Below, piece after piece: positions 16,529 to 25,655 of a stretch of 64,000 nucleotides of DNA. Source of the stretch: Alphaproteobacteria bacterium (GTDB lineage: Bacteria > Pseudomonadota > Alphaproteobacteria > RF32 > CAG-239); contig SUUX01000005.1 of the NCBI GenBank assembly GCA_015062305.1, positions 1-64,000 on the forward strand, read 5' to 3'. Position numbers and translations under genes: made by a program. Numbering within the stretch: position 1 is the stretch's first letter; every line of letters begins with the position of its first letter. Under the pieces are notes generated by a model. The model worked only from the letters and a program-made list of their open reading frames with translations. It was not told where the DNA came from and searched no databases.

Positions 16529-17482
16529 TTACTCTTGATAAGATGCGCGACGTATGCGGTCATTGATGGCCAGACCTAATCCGTGTTCGGGAATTGGTGA
16601 CATGGCAATGGAATTATATTGACTGTTGTTTTCACCCTCTCTCATATAGGCAAAGAGGTTGGCAGCAGCTTCTTCCAGATTGCCGGAAGGGCTAAGGTTT
16701 AGTTGGGAGCCTTGTACGTTGCCAAATCCGATAAAAAATTCATGAGGCATGATGCTTGATGCATCTGCATTTATGCGCATAGGCTTTCTGGGGGCATAAT
16801 GCTTGAGCAATTGTCCGGGGGCAGAAGGTTGGTTGCTGTCTCCGTGAGAGATGTATATTTTTTCTCCGGTGTAGTTTTCTAGTTCTTCTTTGCTTAATCC
16901 CCCTGCACGCAAAATTATAATATGAGGAGTGGTTAGGTCTATGATGGTGGTTTCTACGCCAATTTTGCAAGCTCCGCCATCTAAAATCATATCAACTTTG
17001 TCAGCCAAGCCATCTGCAACGTGTTGGGCGGTGGTGGGCGATATGCATTTAAATTTATTGGCAGAAGGTGCGGCAATAGGAACTCCAGCTGATTTTATTA
17101 ATTGCAGGGCTAGTGGGTGATTGGGCATGCGTACGGCGATATTAGGTAAACCAGAACATACCAAATCTAATGAAGCTAAATTATCTTTGCGCTTGAGAAC
17201 AAATGTGAGAGGTCCGGGCCAAAAATGTTTGGCGAGGTCTATAACTCGACTATCGGTGTGAGCGTATTCTGATAAAAAGTTGATATCTGCAATATGTGAA
17301 ATCAACGGATCAAAAGAGGGGCGCCCTTTGGCTGCAAAAATTGAAGCTACGGCTTTGGCGTTGTATACGTTGGCTCCAAGTCCATAGACAGTATCTGTCG
17401 GAAAAGCAACTAAGCCGCCATTTTTGATGGTTTGAGCTGCAAGCTCAATATTGGTCTGTGTTCCTTGGTATATATTGCCCAT
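16529..17482 (-). CDS. tsaC: L-threonylcarbamoyladenylate synthase (TsaC/Sua5)
   Basis: A 317-residue Sua5-type enzyme that makes threonylcarbamoyl-AMP from Thr, bicarbonate and ATP for the t6A37 modification of ANN-decoding tRNAs. The N-terminal YrdC-like domain (1-200) shows GGLVAFPTDTVYGLGANV, FAAKGRPSFDPL and APSANKFKCISPT. The C-terminal Sua5 domain follows after a linker (APGQLLKHYAPRKP). Length fits Sua5 rather than the short TsaC form. It begins one base after the SUKH-like gene ends, so it shares a transcript with the two genes upstream. Confidence 0.95.
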   Translation of the reverse strand: MGNIYQGTQTNIELAAQTIKNGGLVAFPTDTVYGLGANVYNAKAVASIFAAKGRPSFDPLISHIADINFLSEYAHTDSRVIDLAKHFWPGPLTFVLKRKDNLASLDLVCSGLPNIAVRMPNHPLALQLIKSAGVPIAAPSANKFKCISPTTAQHVADGLADKVDMILDGGACKIGVETTIIDLTTPHIIILRAGGLSKEELENYTGEKIYISHGDSNQPSAPGQLLKHYAPRKPMRINADASSIMPHEFFIGFGNVQGSQLNLSPSGNLEEAAANLFAYMREGENNSQYNSIAMSPIPEHGLGLAINDRIRRASYQE

Positions 17483-17483
17483 A

Positions 17484-17900
17484 TTATTCTTTTAGCATTA
17501 AAAAATTGAAAATAGCATCACTGCATTTGAGATATGTATTTAGCACTGAAAAGTCGTGTTTGTCAATTATTTGATAGCTGTTTTGAGATGGAGTCCATTG
17601 CAAATATTCAAAATCGTTGGAGCCTAAAATTAATGATGCGTGAGGGTCGGGAATGTTGGAAAGCTGATTTTCTGACAAGATATCCAGAAAATTGTTGGCA
17701 GTTGGATTGATGCCAAAAATGCAACGTCCGTCATAATGCAGAGAATTAAATTGCTGTAATATTTCTATATATGCCGAGGGAATGGTAGGCCTGTTTTGCT
17801 GGCTGAGTTTTTTTTGGCAAATGATGAGTTCTTTGGGATTTAGTGTTTTGCCTTTGTAGGCATGAGAAAGATTGCTAATTTTAGCGAGTATTTTTTGCAT
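17484..17900 (-). CDS. SUKH (SMI1/KNR4)-like protein, possible immunity protein
   Basis: A 138-residue soluble acidic protein. The segment PTIPSAYIEILQQFNSLHYD followed by CIFGINPT, ILGSNDFEYLQWTPSQNSYQ and a closing DAIFNFLM resembles the SMI1/KNR4 (SUKH) fold, in particular YrhA-like members; the match is by pattern only. SUKH proteins commonly serve as immunity proteins against nuclease toxins. The ATG at 17900 has a strong GAGGAGG, which lies inside the end of the upstream gene (20-base overlap). That upstream gene encodes an HNH-like protein, so a toxin-immunity relation is plausible but unproven. tsaC follows after one base. Confidence 0.6.
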   Translation of the reverse strand: MQKILAKISNLSHAYKGKTLNPKELIICQKKLSQQNRPTIPSAYIEILQQFNSLHYDGRCIFGINPTANNFLDILSENQLSNIPDPHASLILGSNDFEYLQWTPSQNSYQIIDKHDFSVLNTYLKCSDAIFNFLMLKE

Positions 17901-18924
17901 TTTTGCCTCCTCTGGTTTGAGAAAGGAGGTATTGTTGCTCTTTTTCTGGTTTGCGTTTGATTTGGAACAAAGGATCAAATCCGCCAAAAAAAGCAAGGTC
18001 ATTGGTGGTTCTGTAGAGACCATTGAAATGCATGGCTCTATGGTGTGGGCTGACAAATGTTAACAAAGTGTTGGGAAAAGCGTTTACTTCGAAACGGTTA
18101 GGTAATTCATTCCACATAAAAACAGGAGTTTTGTGGTGAAAGTTAAGTAATGGAGAACAACGACCGTTGCGCATATCATCTCTGGTTTCGGCTATGAATT
18201 CGGGGTTGTAGTGCAGATAGGTCATGATTTCTTCAAAATTGTCACCGTAGCAATGTTCAAATAGTTTGATATTTTGTGATTTGGTTCCTTCAAAAAGAGG
18301 TTTGTCATGTTCTTTGGCCCATAGGTGTAGTACTTCTGAAAAATCGAAGAAGTTCATGGAGGCTACGGTTGATGGAGAAATTTGCATTTTGGCAAGTTGA
18401 TAACGAATTTTTCCAGCGCAAGATGCAAAATTGGGAAAGTTGCTCATATCTTGCCAAGATATGGAACTTTCTAATTTATATTGTTGAGGACTATATTGTT
18501 GAAATACCGGAGCATCATTGTCATAGAATTGTTTTTGATAGTATTCTTGTTTGGCGTGAATGTAAGCTGTTGAAAATTCAGAGTCTTCTGGTTGACGGTA
18601 AGATCCATACCAGTCGGTTCTAATCATCGCTTTTTCTTCTCGGCTGGGTAAATGTAAATTTTTGGGTATTTCTTGGTATGTTAAATTGCTTGCAGTTAAT
18701 AGAAAATGGATCTCTTTTTTTAACATTTCACAGCTTTTGCGACTGGTATGTTTAGGAAGCTTTTGTGTATATTCATTTATGATTTTGTGGTCATCTTTGC
18801 TGCGAGGTTGTTGATCTTTTGTTTGGTAGTCGGAGGCAGCATTAAGTTTGTCAATTAGTGTTTTGACCAATTTACGTTCATCTAGACGGCGTTGTTCTAA
18901 TTTTTGTTTGCTCAAACGGGGCAT
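17881..18924 (-). CDS. Unknown protein with C-terminal HNH-like nuclease motif
   Basis: A 347-residue soluble protein. The first 250 residues are charged and unrecognised. Residues 262-300 (NFHHKTPV, then NAFPNTLLTF, then VSPHHRAMHF) carry His263-His264, Asn285, His294-His295 and His299 in the spacing of an HNH/Endo VII-like treble clef: HHK, a central Asn and a final H-x3/4-H. No signal peptide, secretion module or toxin-delivery repeats are visible, so it would act inside the cell unless exported in a way I cannot see. It overlaps the SUKH-like gene by 20 bases. Ends in basic KRKPEKEQQ and GGKNAKNTR. Nuclease function is inferred from the motif. Confidence 0.65.
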   Translation of the reverse strand: MPRLSKQKLEQRRLDERKLVKTLIDKLNAASDYQTKDQQPRSKDDHKIINEYTQKLPKHTSRKSCEMLKKEIHFLLTASNLTYQEIPKNLHLPSREEKAMIRTDWYGSYRQPEDSEFSTAYIHAKQEYYQKQFYDNDAPVFQQYSPQQYKLESSISWQDMSNFPNFASCAGKIRYQLAKMQISPSTVASMNFFDFSEVLHLWAKEHDKPLFEGTKSQNIKLFEHCYGDNFEEIMTYLHYNPEFIAETRDDMRNGRCSPLLNFHHKTPVFMWNELPNRFEVNAFPNTLLTFVSPHHRAMHFNGLYRTTNDLAFFGGFDPLFQIKRKPEKEQQYLLSQTRGGKNAKNTR

Positions 18925-19089
18925 ATTGTTTTCTCATTTTGTAAATTTTGTCTAAAAATCATAATACATAATTATTTTTATTTTTCTATAAAAAAATGGA
19001 AATCAGCTAAAAAAAATGACTTTTTATGAAAATTTTAAGGAGATTGGGGTATGATATTAATAATATTATGGTAAAGAAAGAGGTGTTTT

Positions 19090-20544
19090 ATGCTAGAAAT
19101 TGTTTTTTCTAATGGCCGAATCGGAGCAAAAATTGTAAAAATTATCGGAGTTGCAGAAGGGGCTAAGATAAACTCGGATTTATTGGCAAAAGAAGATGTA
19201 GCTTTAATCAAAAAACAAGCTGCTGATTGTCGTTTTGACGGTAAATTGGGACGAGTGATGGAAACCTATGGCAAGAGTGGTAGAATTCTGGTGATAGGGT
19301 TGGGTAAGAAGCCTGCGGAATTATCTTTGCAAAATGCCGGTGGGGCGTTGGCTTCAAAGTTGTTTAATGATGAAGTTGCAGCCTATTATGTGGAAAAAAT
19401 TAAGGGTTGTAATCTAAATGAAGAGCAAATTGCTCATAATTTGGCTTTTGGGTTATTGCTTGGAACATATCGTTTTGATAAATATTTTACGACCAAGAAG
19501 CCAGAAGAATATCCTAATTTGGAGCGTGTGATTTTTAAGGTGAAAAATCCGGCTGAGGTGAATGAGAATTTTAAAAATTATGCTGCTTTGGCAAATGCCG
19601 TACGCTATGGACGAGATTTGTGCAATGAACCAGCAAATTATTTAACACCAGAAGTGTTTGCTGATGATATCAAGCGTTTGGAATATTTGGGACTTGATGT
19701 TGATGTGCTTGATTATAAAGCGTTGAAACAAAATGATTTTGCTTGTTTGTTATCTGTGGCTCAAGGGTCAGAAAAAGAACCTAGAGTAGCGGTGATTAAG
19801 TGGAAGGGGAATCCTAATTCAGATAAATGGGAGTTAGGTTTGGTAGGCAAAGGAGTGACGTTTGACAGTGGAGGCATTTCTATTAAGCCATCTTCTGGTA
19901 TGGAAGAAATGAAACAAGATATGACAGGAGCTGCAGTTGTGGTGGCAAGTATGAAAGCTTTGGCTTTGCAATGCGCTCATAAAAATGTGGTTGGTGTTGT
20001 CGGTTTGGTTGAAAATATGCCATCTGGTTCTGCAGTAAAACCAGGAGATGTTGTGACTTCTATGTCTGGGCAAACAGTGGAAATTATAAATACAGATGCA
20101 GAAGGTAGATTGGTGCTTGCAGATTGTTTGTGGTATATTCAAAAAGAGTTTGCTGTGAATAAATTGATTGATGTGGCAACCCTCACGGGTGCAACAGCAA
20201 GAGCTTTGGGTAATGAATATGCAGGTATTTTTGCAAATGATGATGCTTTGGCAAATGATTTGATTGATGCCGGAGAGAGAAGCGGTGAAAGATTGTGGAG
20301 GTTGCCTATAAGTGAAGGGTATAACAAAATGATTAATTCTGATTTTGCTGATATGAAAAATATTGGTGGGGTTAGTGCAGGAGGAAGCACTGCGGCGTGT
20401 TTTTTGCAACGTTTTGTTAAGCCCGAGGTAAAATGGGCTCATTTGGATATTGCCGGTGTAGATGCCGAAAAAAAGGGACGGCCAATTTGTCCTAAAGGTG
20501 CTACGGCTTTTGGAATTAGGTTAATTAATCAATATCTTAGATAA
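19090..20544 (+). CDS. pepA: Leucyl aminopeptidase (M17)
   Basis: A 484-residue cytosolic dinuclear-metal aminopeptidase, normally a hexamer. The N-terminal macro-like domain covers about 1-160; the catalytic domain contains LVGKGVTFDSGGISIKPSSG (metal-binding Lys and Asp), a second Asp in MKQDMTGAA and NTDAEGRLVLADCLWY (Asp, Glu and Arg). It is monocistronic: AAAGAGG precedes the ATG and a long intrinsic terminator overlaps the stop. PepA can also act as a DNA-binding factor in enterobacteria, but nothing here indicates that role. Confidence 0.96.
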   Translation: MLEIVFSNGRIGAKIVKIIGVAEGAKINSDLLAKEDVALIKKQAADCRFDGKLGRVMETYGKSGRILVIGLGKKPAELSLQNAGGALASKLFNDEVAAYYVEKIKGCNLNEEQIAHNLAFGLLLGTYRFDKYFTTKKPEEYPNLERVIFKVKNPAEVNENFKNYAALANAVRYGRDLCNEPANYLTPEVFADDIKRLEYLGLDVDVLDYKALKQNDFACLLSVAQGSEKEPRVAVIKWKGNPNSDKWELGLVGKGVTFDSGGISIKPSSGMEEMKQDMTGAAVVVASMKALALQCAHKNVVGVVGLVENMPSGSAVKPGDVVTSMSGQTVEIINTDAEGRLVLADCLWYIQKEFAVNKLIDVATLTGATARALGNEYAGIFANDDALANDLIDAGERSGERLWRLPISEGYNKMINSDFADMKNIGGVSAGGSTAACFLQRFVKPEVKWAHLDIAGVDAEKKGRPICPKGATAFGIRLINQYLR

Positions 20545-20577
20545 AACAAAAAGGAGGCATTGCCTCCTTTTTGTTTT
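20543..20577. terminator. Bidirectional intrinsic terminator
   Basis: AAAACAAAAAGGAGGC / GCCTCCTTTTTGTTTT, a 16-bp perfect stem with a three-base loop. It ends pepA and, on the other strand, the gene whose stop is at 20576. Confidence 0.95.
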
Positions 20578-21250
20578 ATAGAATTTTTGCGAAGCTATCA
20601 ATGTAGATGTCTCCGGTATCGTCTTGTTTGACGATGTATGCATTGTTTTGGTGCATGATAGTCTGTCCGACATTTAAAGGTATATAATGCAGATTTAAGA
20701 TATCATGTCCTTCAATGCGAGGGAAATCTTCGATAAACACCGGTAAGATTGCTCTGTAATAGTGTTCATCGTCTTGTTTGTAGCCACTCCAGACATAACC
20801 GATGAACGAGTGTTCTTGGTTTATCTGATAGACTTTGCATAGCTCAAAATCAAATTCATCCAAAGCAAAATATAAGGAAAATATTTCCAATATACTTTTG
20901 CTACAGATAATGGCAATTTGTTTGATGCAAAGACCTTTTGATGGGTCTTTGATGATAAAGAAGAAATCTCCTTGACAACGGAAGAAACTTCCTTCACGCA
21001 GAGGTATTCTGTATTCTTCTTCATAAAAGAATGCGGCATCAAAGCGTGTGCCAAATGCGGGCAAAATGCGAGCGTCTTCCTTTTGAGAATCTCCTACAAT
21101 CCAAGAAATGCACCTAAGGTTGCTGTCTTTGTATGTGTGAAGATACGGAATGGGAAGATCATTTTTTTGCCGCTTTTGTTTGAACTTTTTTTGTGCAGTT
21201 TTTTGATCCGGTATTGAGCAAAACTGCGGTTCAATCAGGTGGTCAATCAT
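20576..21250 (-). CDS. Unknown protein, paralogue of the neighbouring gene
   Basis: A 224-residue soluble protein without a recognised family. Its middle (EEYRIPLREGSFFRCQGDFF then SKGLCIKQIAIIC) and C-terminal parts (IGYVWSGYKQDD, ILPVFIEDFPRIEG, HYIPLNVGQTI) align with the same regions of the protein encoded at 21263, which lies 12 bases upstream in the same orientation. The two therefore look like an old tandem duplication in one operon. Predominantly beta-like sequence with many aromatic residues. No signal peptide. Function unknown. Confidence 0.7.
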   Translation of the reverse strand: MIDHLIEPQFCSIPDQKTAQKKFKQKRQKNDLPIPYLHTYKDSNLRCISWIVGDSQKEDARILPAFGTRFDAAFFYEEEYRIPLREGSFFRCQGDFFFIIKDPSKGLCIKQIAIICSKSILEIFSLYFALDEFDFELCKVYQINQEHSFIGYVWSGYKQDDEHYYRAILPVFIEDFPRIEGHDILNLHYIPLNVGQTIMHQNNAYIVKQDDTGDIYIDSFAKIL

Positions 21251-21262
21251 AGTTAATGTTTT

Positions 21263-21922
21263 TTAGGATTCGTCGTAATAGGCATTTGATATGCCTATGC
21301 ACGTCAGTTCTTGCCTGTTGTTTTCTGTGTTGAGCTCCCAAGTTAGGCCACTGGCGTCAAAAGTATCACCATTTTTTATGGGGACACATTTGTATTGATG
21401 TATACCAGTTTTTTGCTTGATGTAATCTTTTTCCAGAAAGGCGGGGAACAATAAAGCTGGTTGATCTTTGCCGTATCCAACCCAACAAATTTTTTCGGAT
21501 GAAGTTTGTTGGTTTGGCAAAGTTACAGCGTAGAGAGCGAGCGAATCAAAAGAATACTCTGATTTGATACGGATATAGCAATCTGCTGCATCTGCGTTGT
21601 GTAGCATGATGGTTTTGTGAAGAAAGCCATTGGGAGTGATATAAAAGAAAATATCTCTTTCGATAAAGTAGCTATCATTTTCATACAAAATGAAATCTTC
21701 ACTACCATCACTTGTGAAAGGAACATTGCCTGCGTCCTTGAATATTTCGAGGAACATAGTTTCTTTTTTACCACGGCATCTCCAGACTGTAAATTCATTT
21801 TCGGCATCTTGATAATTACCAATATCCAGTTCTCCGTAACATTTGTATTTGGCAAAAATCCTAATAGCATCAGCTCTGTTATGACACTCTGTTGGATCCG
21901 GTGTTAAGTTAATAATTTTCAT
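21263..21922 (-). CDS. Unknown protein, paralogue of the neighbouring gene
   Basis: A 219-residue soluble protein, first of a two-gene operon. Shared features with the downstream paralogue: ENDSYFIERDIFFYITPNGF then LHKTIMLHNAD, ICWVGYGKDQP, LLFPAFLEKDYIKQKTGIH and YKCVPIKNGDTFD. The N-terminal 70 residues (LTPDPTECHNRADAIRIFAK) differ. A Cys-containing acidic C-terminus ends NAYYDES. I see no catalytic motif. Function unknown. Confidence 0.7.
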   Translation of the reverse strand: MKIINLTPDPTECHNRADAIRIFAKYKCYGELDIGNYQDAENEFTVWRCRGKKETMFLEIFKDAGNVPFTSDGSEDFILYENDSYFIERDIFFYITPNGFLHKTIMLHNADAADCYIRIKSEYSFDSLALYAVTLPNQQTSSEKICWVGYGKDQPALLFPAFLEKDYIKQKTGIHQYKCVPIKNGDTFDASGLTWELNTENNRQELTCIGISNAYYDES

Positions 21923-21999
21923 AGGCTGTCATTTTTAGAATAATTTTATTTAGTAGTGAGAGTTTAATCCTTTTGACATATTTTGTCAAATATTTAATC

Positions 22000-22038
22000 A
22001 AAAAAAAGAAAGCCCCCTCCCATGATGGTGAGGGGGCT
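22000..22038 (-). terminator. Intrinsic terminator of nifJ
   Basis: Minus strand AGCCCCCTC ... GAGGGGGCT followed by TTTCTTTTTTT; 24 bases after the nifJ stop. Confidence 0.93.
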
Positions 22039-22061
22039 GGTGATAAATCCGAAACTATCGA

Positions 22062-25000
22062 TTATTCGGCAGTTTTGAATTCAGCCATGTGCTCTAACAA
22101 AGAACGTTTTTCTTTGACGTTTTCTTGAGCTTTGTTGAGCAATGTTTCATAACGTTCCGGATTGGCTTTGTTCACAATCTGGAAGCGTGTTTCATTGGCC
22201 ATGTATTCTGCCAATGGTTTGGTTGGAGCTTTTGAATCCAACATTAAAGGAGCTTTGCCTTCTTTAATGTTTTCTGGATTATAGCGATACAACGGCCAAG
22301 AGCCAGATTCAACAGCGTTTTTCTGGTGTGTTAAGCCATCTGCTAAGTTAAAGCCTTGTGCAATACAGTGAGAGTATGCGATGATGATTGATGGACCATC
22401 ATAAGCCTCTGCTTCATTCAAAGCTTTGATTACTTGAGCATCATTGGCGCCGAATGAAACTTGTGCTACATATACATTGCCATAAGACATTGCAATCATG
22501 CCCAAGTCTTTTTTCGGAATGGCTTTTCCGGCTGTAGCAAATTTGGCAGAAGCACCCATTGGAGTAGCTTTTGATTGCTGACCGCCTGTATTTGAATATA
22601 CGCCAGTATCCATAACCAGAATATTGATGTTTTTGCCGGAAGCAATTGCGTGGTCTAAGCCGCCAAATCCAATATCATAGGCCCAACCGTCACCACCCAA
22701 AATCCATACAGATTTTTTGATGAGGTAATCGGCCAATTTATCCAAATGTTTGGCTTCTGCAGAATTAATGCCGGCCAATTTGTCACGCAATTGTTTAACC
22801 AATGCACGCTGATCTTCAATTTCAATATCTGTAGACTGAGGATTGTTGAGAATTTTTTCAACCAATTCTGAGCCAATTTTGTCTTTGAGATTTTCGAGCA
22901 AGGTTTTTGCAAAATGATTTTGCTGGTCAATAGAGAAACGCATTCCCAAGCCAAACTCTGCGTTGTCTTCAAACAAAGAGTTTGCCCAAGCAGGACCATG
23001 ACCTTTTTCATCTTTGGCATAAGGTGTTGTTGGCAAGTTTCCTGAGTAGATTGATGAGCAACCTGTGGCGTTGGCAACAACCATTCTATCACCAAACAAT
23101 TGAGTTAACAATTTTACATAAGGTGTTTCACCACAGCCAGCACAAGCACCAGAGAACTCAAACAAAGGTTGAATCATCTGAGTTGTTTTTGGTGTGTTTT
23201 TAACAACTTCTGTACGTTTTACATAAGGTAAGGTCTCAAAGAAGTTCCAGTTGGCTTTTTCTGCTTCCAAATGGTTTTCAATATGATCCATATTGATTGC
23301 TTTGAGCTCTGGATTGGCCTTGTTTTTGGCAGGGCATGCAGAGGTGCAGATACCGCAACCGGTACAATCTTCCGGAGTGATTTGCAAGATGAACATTTTT
23401 CCTGCAAACTCTTTGCCTTTGTATGGAGCATATTTGAGGGTTGCAGGAGCGTTTTTCAACTCTTCTTCAGTTGCAACTTTCATACGGATAACACCATGTG
23501 GGCACACCAGAGAGCACTTGCCACATTGGATACATGTATCAGAATCCCATACCGGAATTTCTGTAGCAATACAGCGTTTTTCATATTGAGTTGTGCCAGT
23601 TGGCCATGTGCCGTCTACAACCTCAGCAAATGCAGAAACAGGCAATTCGTCTCCACGGTTGGCAATGATTTCTCCTGTAACTTTCTTTACAAATTCTGGA
23701 GCATTTGCCGGAACAGGCTGTGCGCGGTGGAAAGTTGATGTAACTTCTGTCGGATATTCAACTTTGTGCATGTGTGCCAAAGAGGCATCAACGGCAGCAA
23801 AGTTCTTTTGAACGATAGCATCACCTTTTTTGCTATAAGTTTTCTTAATAGCGTTTTTAATTTGCTCAATAGCTTCATCTTTTGGCAAAATGTTAGAAAT
23901 TGCAAAGAAGCAAGCCTGCATGATGGTGTTAATACGCTGTCCCATGCCGGTTTCACGAGCAACTTCTACGGCGTTGATGGTGTAGAAGTTGAGTTTTTTC
24001 TCGATGATTTCTTGCTGTACTTCAATTGGTAAATGATTCCATACTTCATCTGCTTTGTATGGCGCATTTAACAAGAAAGTAGCACCAGGTTTGGCTATCT
24101 TTAAGATGTCTACTTTTGCCATGAATGGAAATTGGTGACAAGCAACAAAATCAGCTTTGTTGATGAGGTAGGCAGCTCTGATGGGGTTGTCTGAAAAACG
24201 CAAGTGAGATGTGGTCATAGAACCTGATTTGCGAGAATCATATACAAAGTATCCTTGACCATATTTGCCGGCATCTTCAGCAATGATTTTGATGGAGTTT
24301 TTGTTGGCTCCAACAGTACCATCGGCACCCAAACCATAGAATACGGCACGAACAACATCTTTGCCTTCGGTGTCAATGTCATCGCTGTATGGCAAAGATG
24401 TGTGGTTAACGTCATCGTTGATACCAACAGAGAAACCATTGATCGGTTTGGCAGATGCGCCATTATCGTATACGGCACGAACCATACCAGGAGTGAATTC
24501 TTTTGAAGACAAACCATAACGACCGCCAAAAATGCGAGGCATTGATGCAATCTCACCATTTGCAAAAGCTTGAGTGAGAGTGGCAACAACATCCAAGTAC
24601 AGAGGTTCACCAATAGAACCTGATTCTTTGGTGCGATCCAAAACGTTTACAACTTTGGCAGAAGCTGGCAAAGCTTTTACGAAAGATTTGCTTGGGAAAG
24701 GACGGTATAAACGAACTTTCATTAAGCCAACTTTGTAACCATTGCTGTTGAGGTAGTCAATTGCTTCTTCAACAGTTTCGGCGCCAGAACCCATGATAAC
24801 AATAACTTGCTCGGCATCTGCAGGGCCAACATATTCAACATTTTTATATGTGCGGCCAGAGATTTTGGCAAATTTATCCATTTCTTCTTGAACGATTTCT
24901 TCTACCTTGTTGTAGAATGGGTTTGCTGCCTCACGTCCTTGGAAGAAGACATCCGGGTTTTGGGCTGTACCGCGCAAAACAGGGGCTTCTGGACGAAGAG

Positions 25001-25622
25001 CATTTTTAACATTGAATTGGTAGTCAACACCATCTAGCATAGCACGCAAGTCATCATCAGAAAGCAATTTAATTTTTTTGATTTCATGAGATGTGCGGAA
25101 GCCATCAAAGAAGTGCATAAATGGAACACGAGAGCGCAAAGTTGCGGTTTGAGCAATAGCTGCAAAGTCATGAGCCTCTTGTACAGAGTTGGAGCAAAGC
25201 ATTGCAAAACCAGTCTGGCGGCAAGACATTACGTCGGAGTGGTCACCAAAAATAGATAAGGCATGATATGCTAAGGAACGAGCTGCAACATGCATTACAA
25301 ACGGAGATAATTCACCGGCAATTTTGTACATGTTGGGAATCATTAGCAATAAACCTTGAGAAGCGGTAAAGGTGGTTGTTAGAGCGCCTGCTTGGATAGA
25401 ACCATGGCAAGCACCGGCAGCACCAGCTTCTGATTGCATTTCTTGAACTTCTGGCACAACGCCCCACAAGTTCTTTTGTTTGGCAGCAGACCACGCATCT
25501 GCCCATTCACCCATCGGAGAAGATGGGGTGATAGGATAGATAACGCAGACTTCATTCATGCGGTGGGCAACGGAAGCGGCGGCTTCGTTACCATCCATCA
25601 TTTTCATCTTAACGTCAGACAT
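22062..25622 (-). CDS. nifJ: Pyruvate:ferredoxin (flavodoxin) oxidoreductase
   Basis: A single-chain 1186-residue PFOR that converts pyruvate and CoA to acetyl-CoA and CO2 while reducing ferredoxin or flavodoxin. Domain order is as expected: pyrimidine-binding domain from MNEVCVIYPITPSSPMGEWA, the gamma-type domain, two 4Fe-4S clusters at about residues 696-760 (CIQCGKCSLVCPHG; CTGCGICTSACPAKN), a further Cys pair in SGACAGCGETPYV, and the TPP/Mg site GGDGWAYDIGFGGLDHA near 977. AAGGAT precedes the ATG. Together with pta-ackA it forms a pyruvate-to-acetate route yielding ATP, typical of strict anaerobes and unusual in alphaproteobacteria. The leader holds a terminator-like hairpin. Confidence 0.97.
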   Translation of the reverse strand: MSDVKMKMMDGNEAAASVAHRMNEVCVIYPITPSSPMGEWADAWSAAKQKNLWGVVPEVQEMQSEAGAAGACHGSIQAGALTTTFTASQGLLLMIPNMYKIAGELSPFVMHVAARSLAYHALSIFGDHSDVMSCRQTGFAMLCSNSVQEAHDFAAIAQTATLRSRVPFMHFFDGFRTSHEIKKIKLLSDDDLRAMLDGVDYQFNVKNALRPEAPVLRGTAQNPDVFFQGREAANPFYNKVEEIVQEEMDKFAKISGRTYKNVEYVGPADAEQVIVIMGSGAETVEEAIDYLNSNGYKVGLMKVRLYRPFPSKSFVKALPASAKVVNVLDRTKESGSIGEPLYLDVVATLTQAFANGEIASMPRIFGGRYGLSSKEFTPGMVRAVYDNGASAKPINGFSVGINDDVNHTSLPYSDDIDTEGKDVVRAVFYGLGADGTVGANKNSIKIIAEDAGKYGQGYFVYDSRKSGSMTTSHLRFSDNPIRAAYLINKADFVACHQFPFMAKVDILKIAKPGATFLLNAPYKADEVWNHLPIEVQQEIIEKKLNFYTINAVEVARETGMGQRINTIMQACFFAISNILPKDEAIEQIKNAIKKTYSKKGDAIVQKNFAAVDASLAHMHKVEYPTEVTSTFHRAQPVPANAPEFVKKVTGEIIANRGDELPVSAFAEVVDGTWPTGTTQYEKRCIATEIPVWDSDTCIQCGKCSLVCPHGVIRMKVATEEELKNAPATLKYAPYKGKEFAGKMFILQITPEDCTGCGICTSACPAKNKANPELKAINMDHIENHLEAEKANWNFFETLPYVKRTEVVKNTPKTTQMIQPLFEFSGACAGCGETPYVKLLTQLFGDRMVVANATGCSSIYSGNLPTTPYAKDEKGHGPAWANSLFEDNAEFGLGMRFSIDQQNHFAKTLLENLKDKIGSELVEKILNNPQSTDIEIEDQRALVKQLRDKLAGINSAEAKHLDKLADYLIKKSVWILGGDGWAYDIGFGGLDHAIASGKNINILVMDTGVYSNTGGQQSKATPMGASAKFATAGKAIPKKDLGMIAMSYGNVYVAQVSFGANDAQVIKALNEAEAYDGPSIIIAYSHCIAQGFNLADGLTHQKNAVESGSWPLYRYNPENIKEGKAPLMLDSKAPTKPLAEYMANETRFQIVNKANPERYETLLNKAQENVKEKRSLLEHMAEFKTAE

Positions 25623-25655
25623 ATTTTATCCTTAAAGTTAATGTTAGTAAAATAA

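Noticed and set aside
23271..23811. Several plus-strand open frames of 70-155 codons across nifJ
   Set aside because: They are antisense shadows of a highly conserved PFOR; no ribosome binding sites or family matches.
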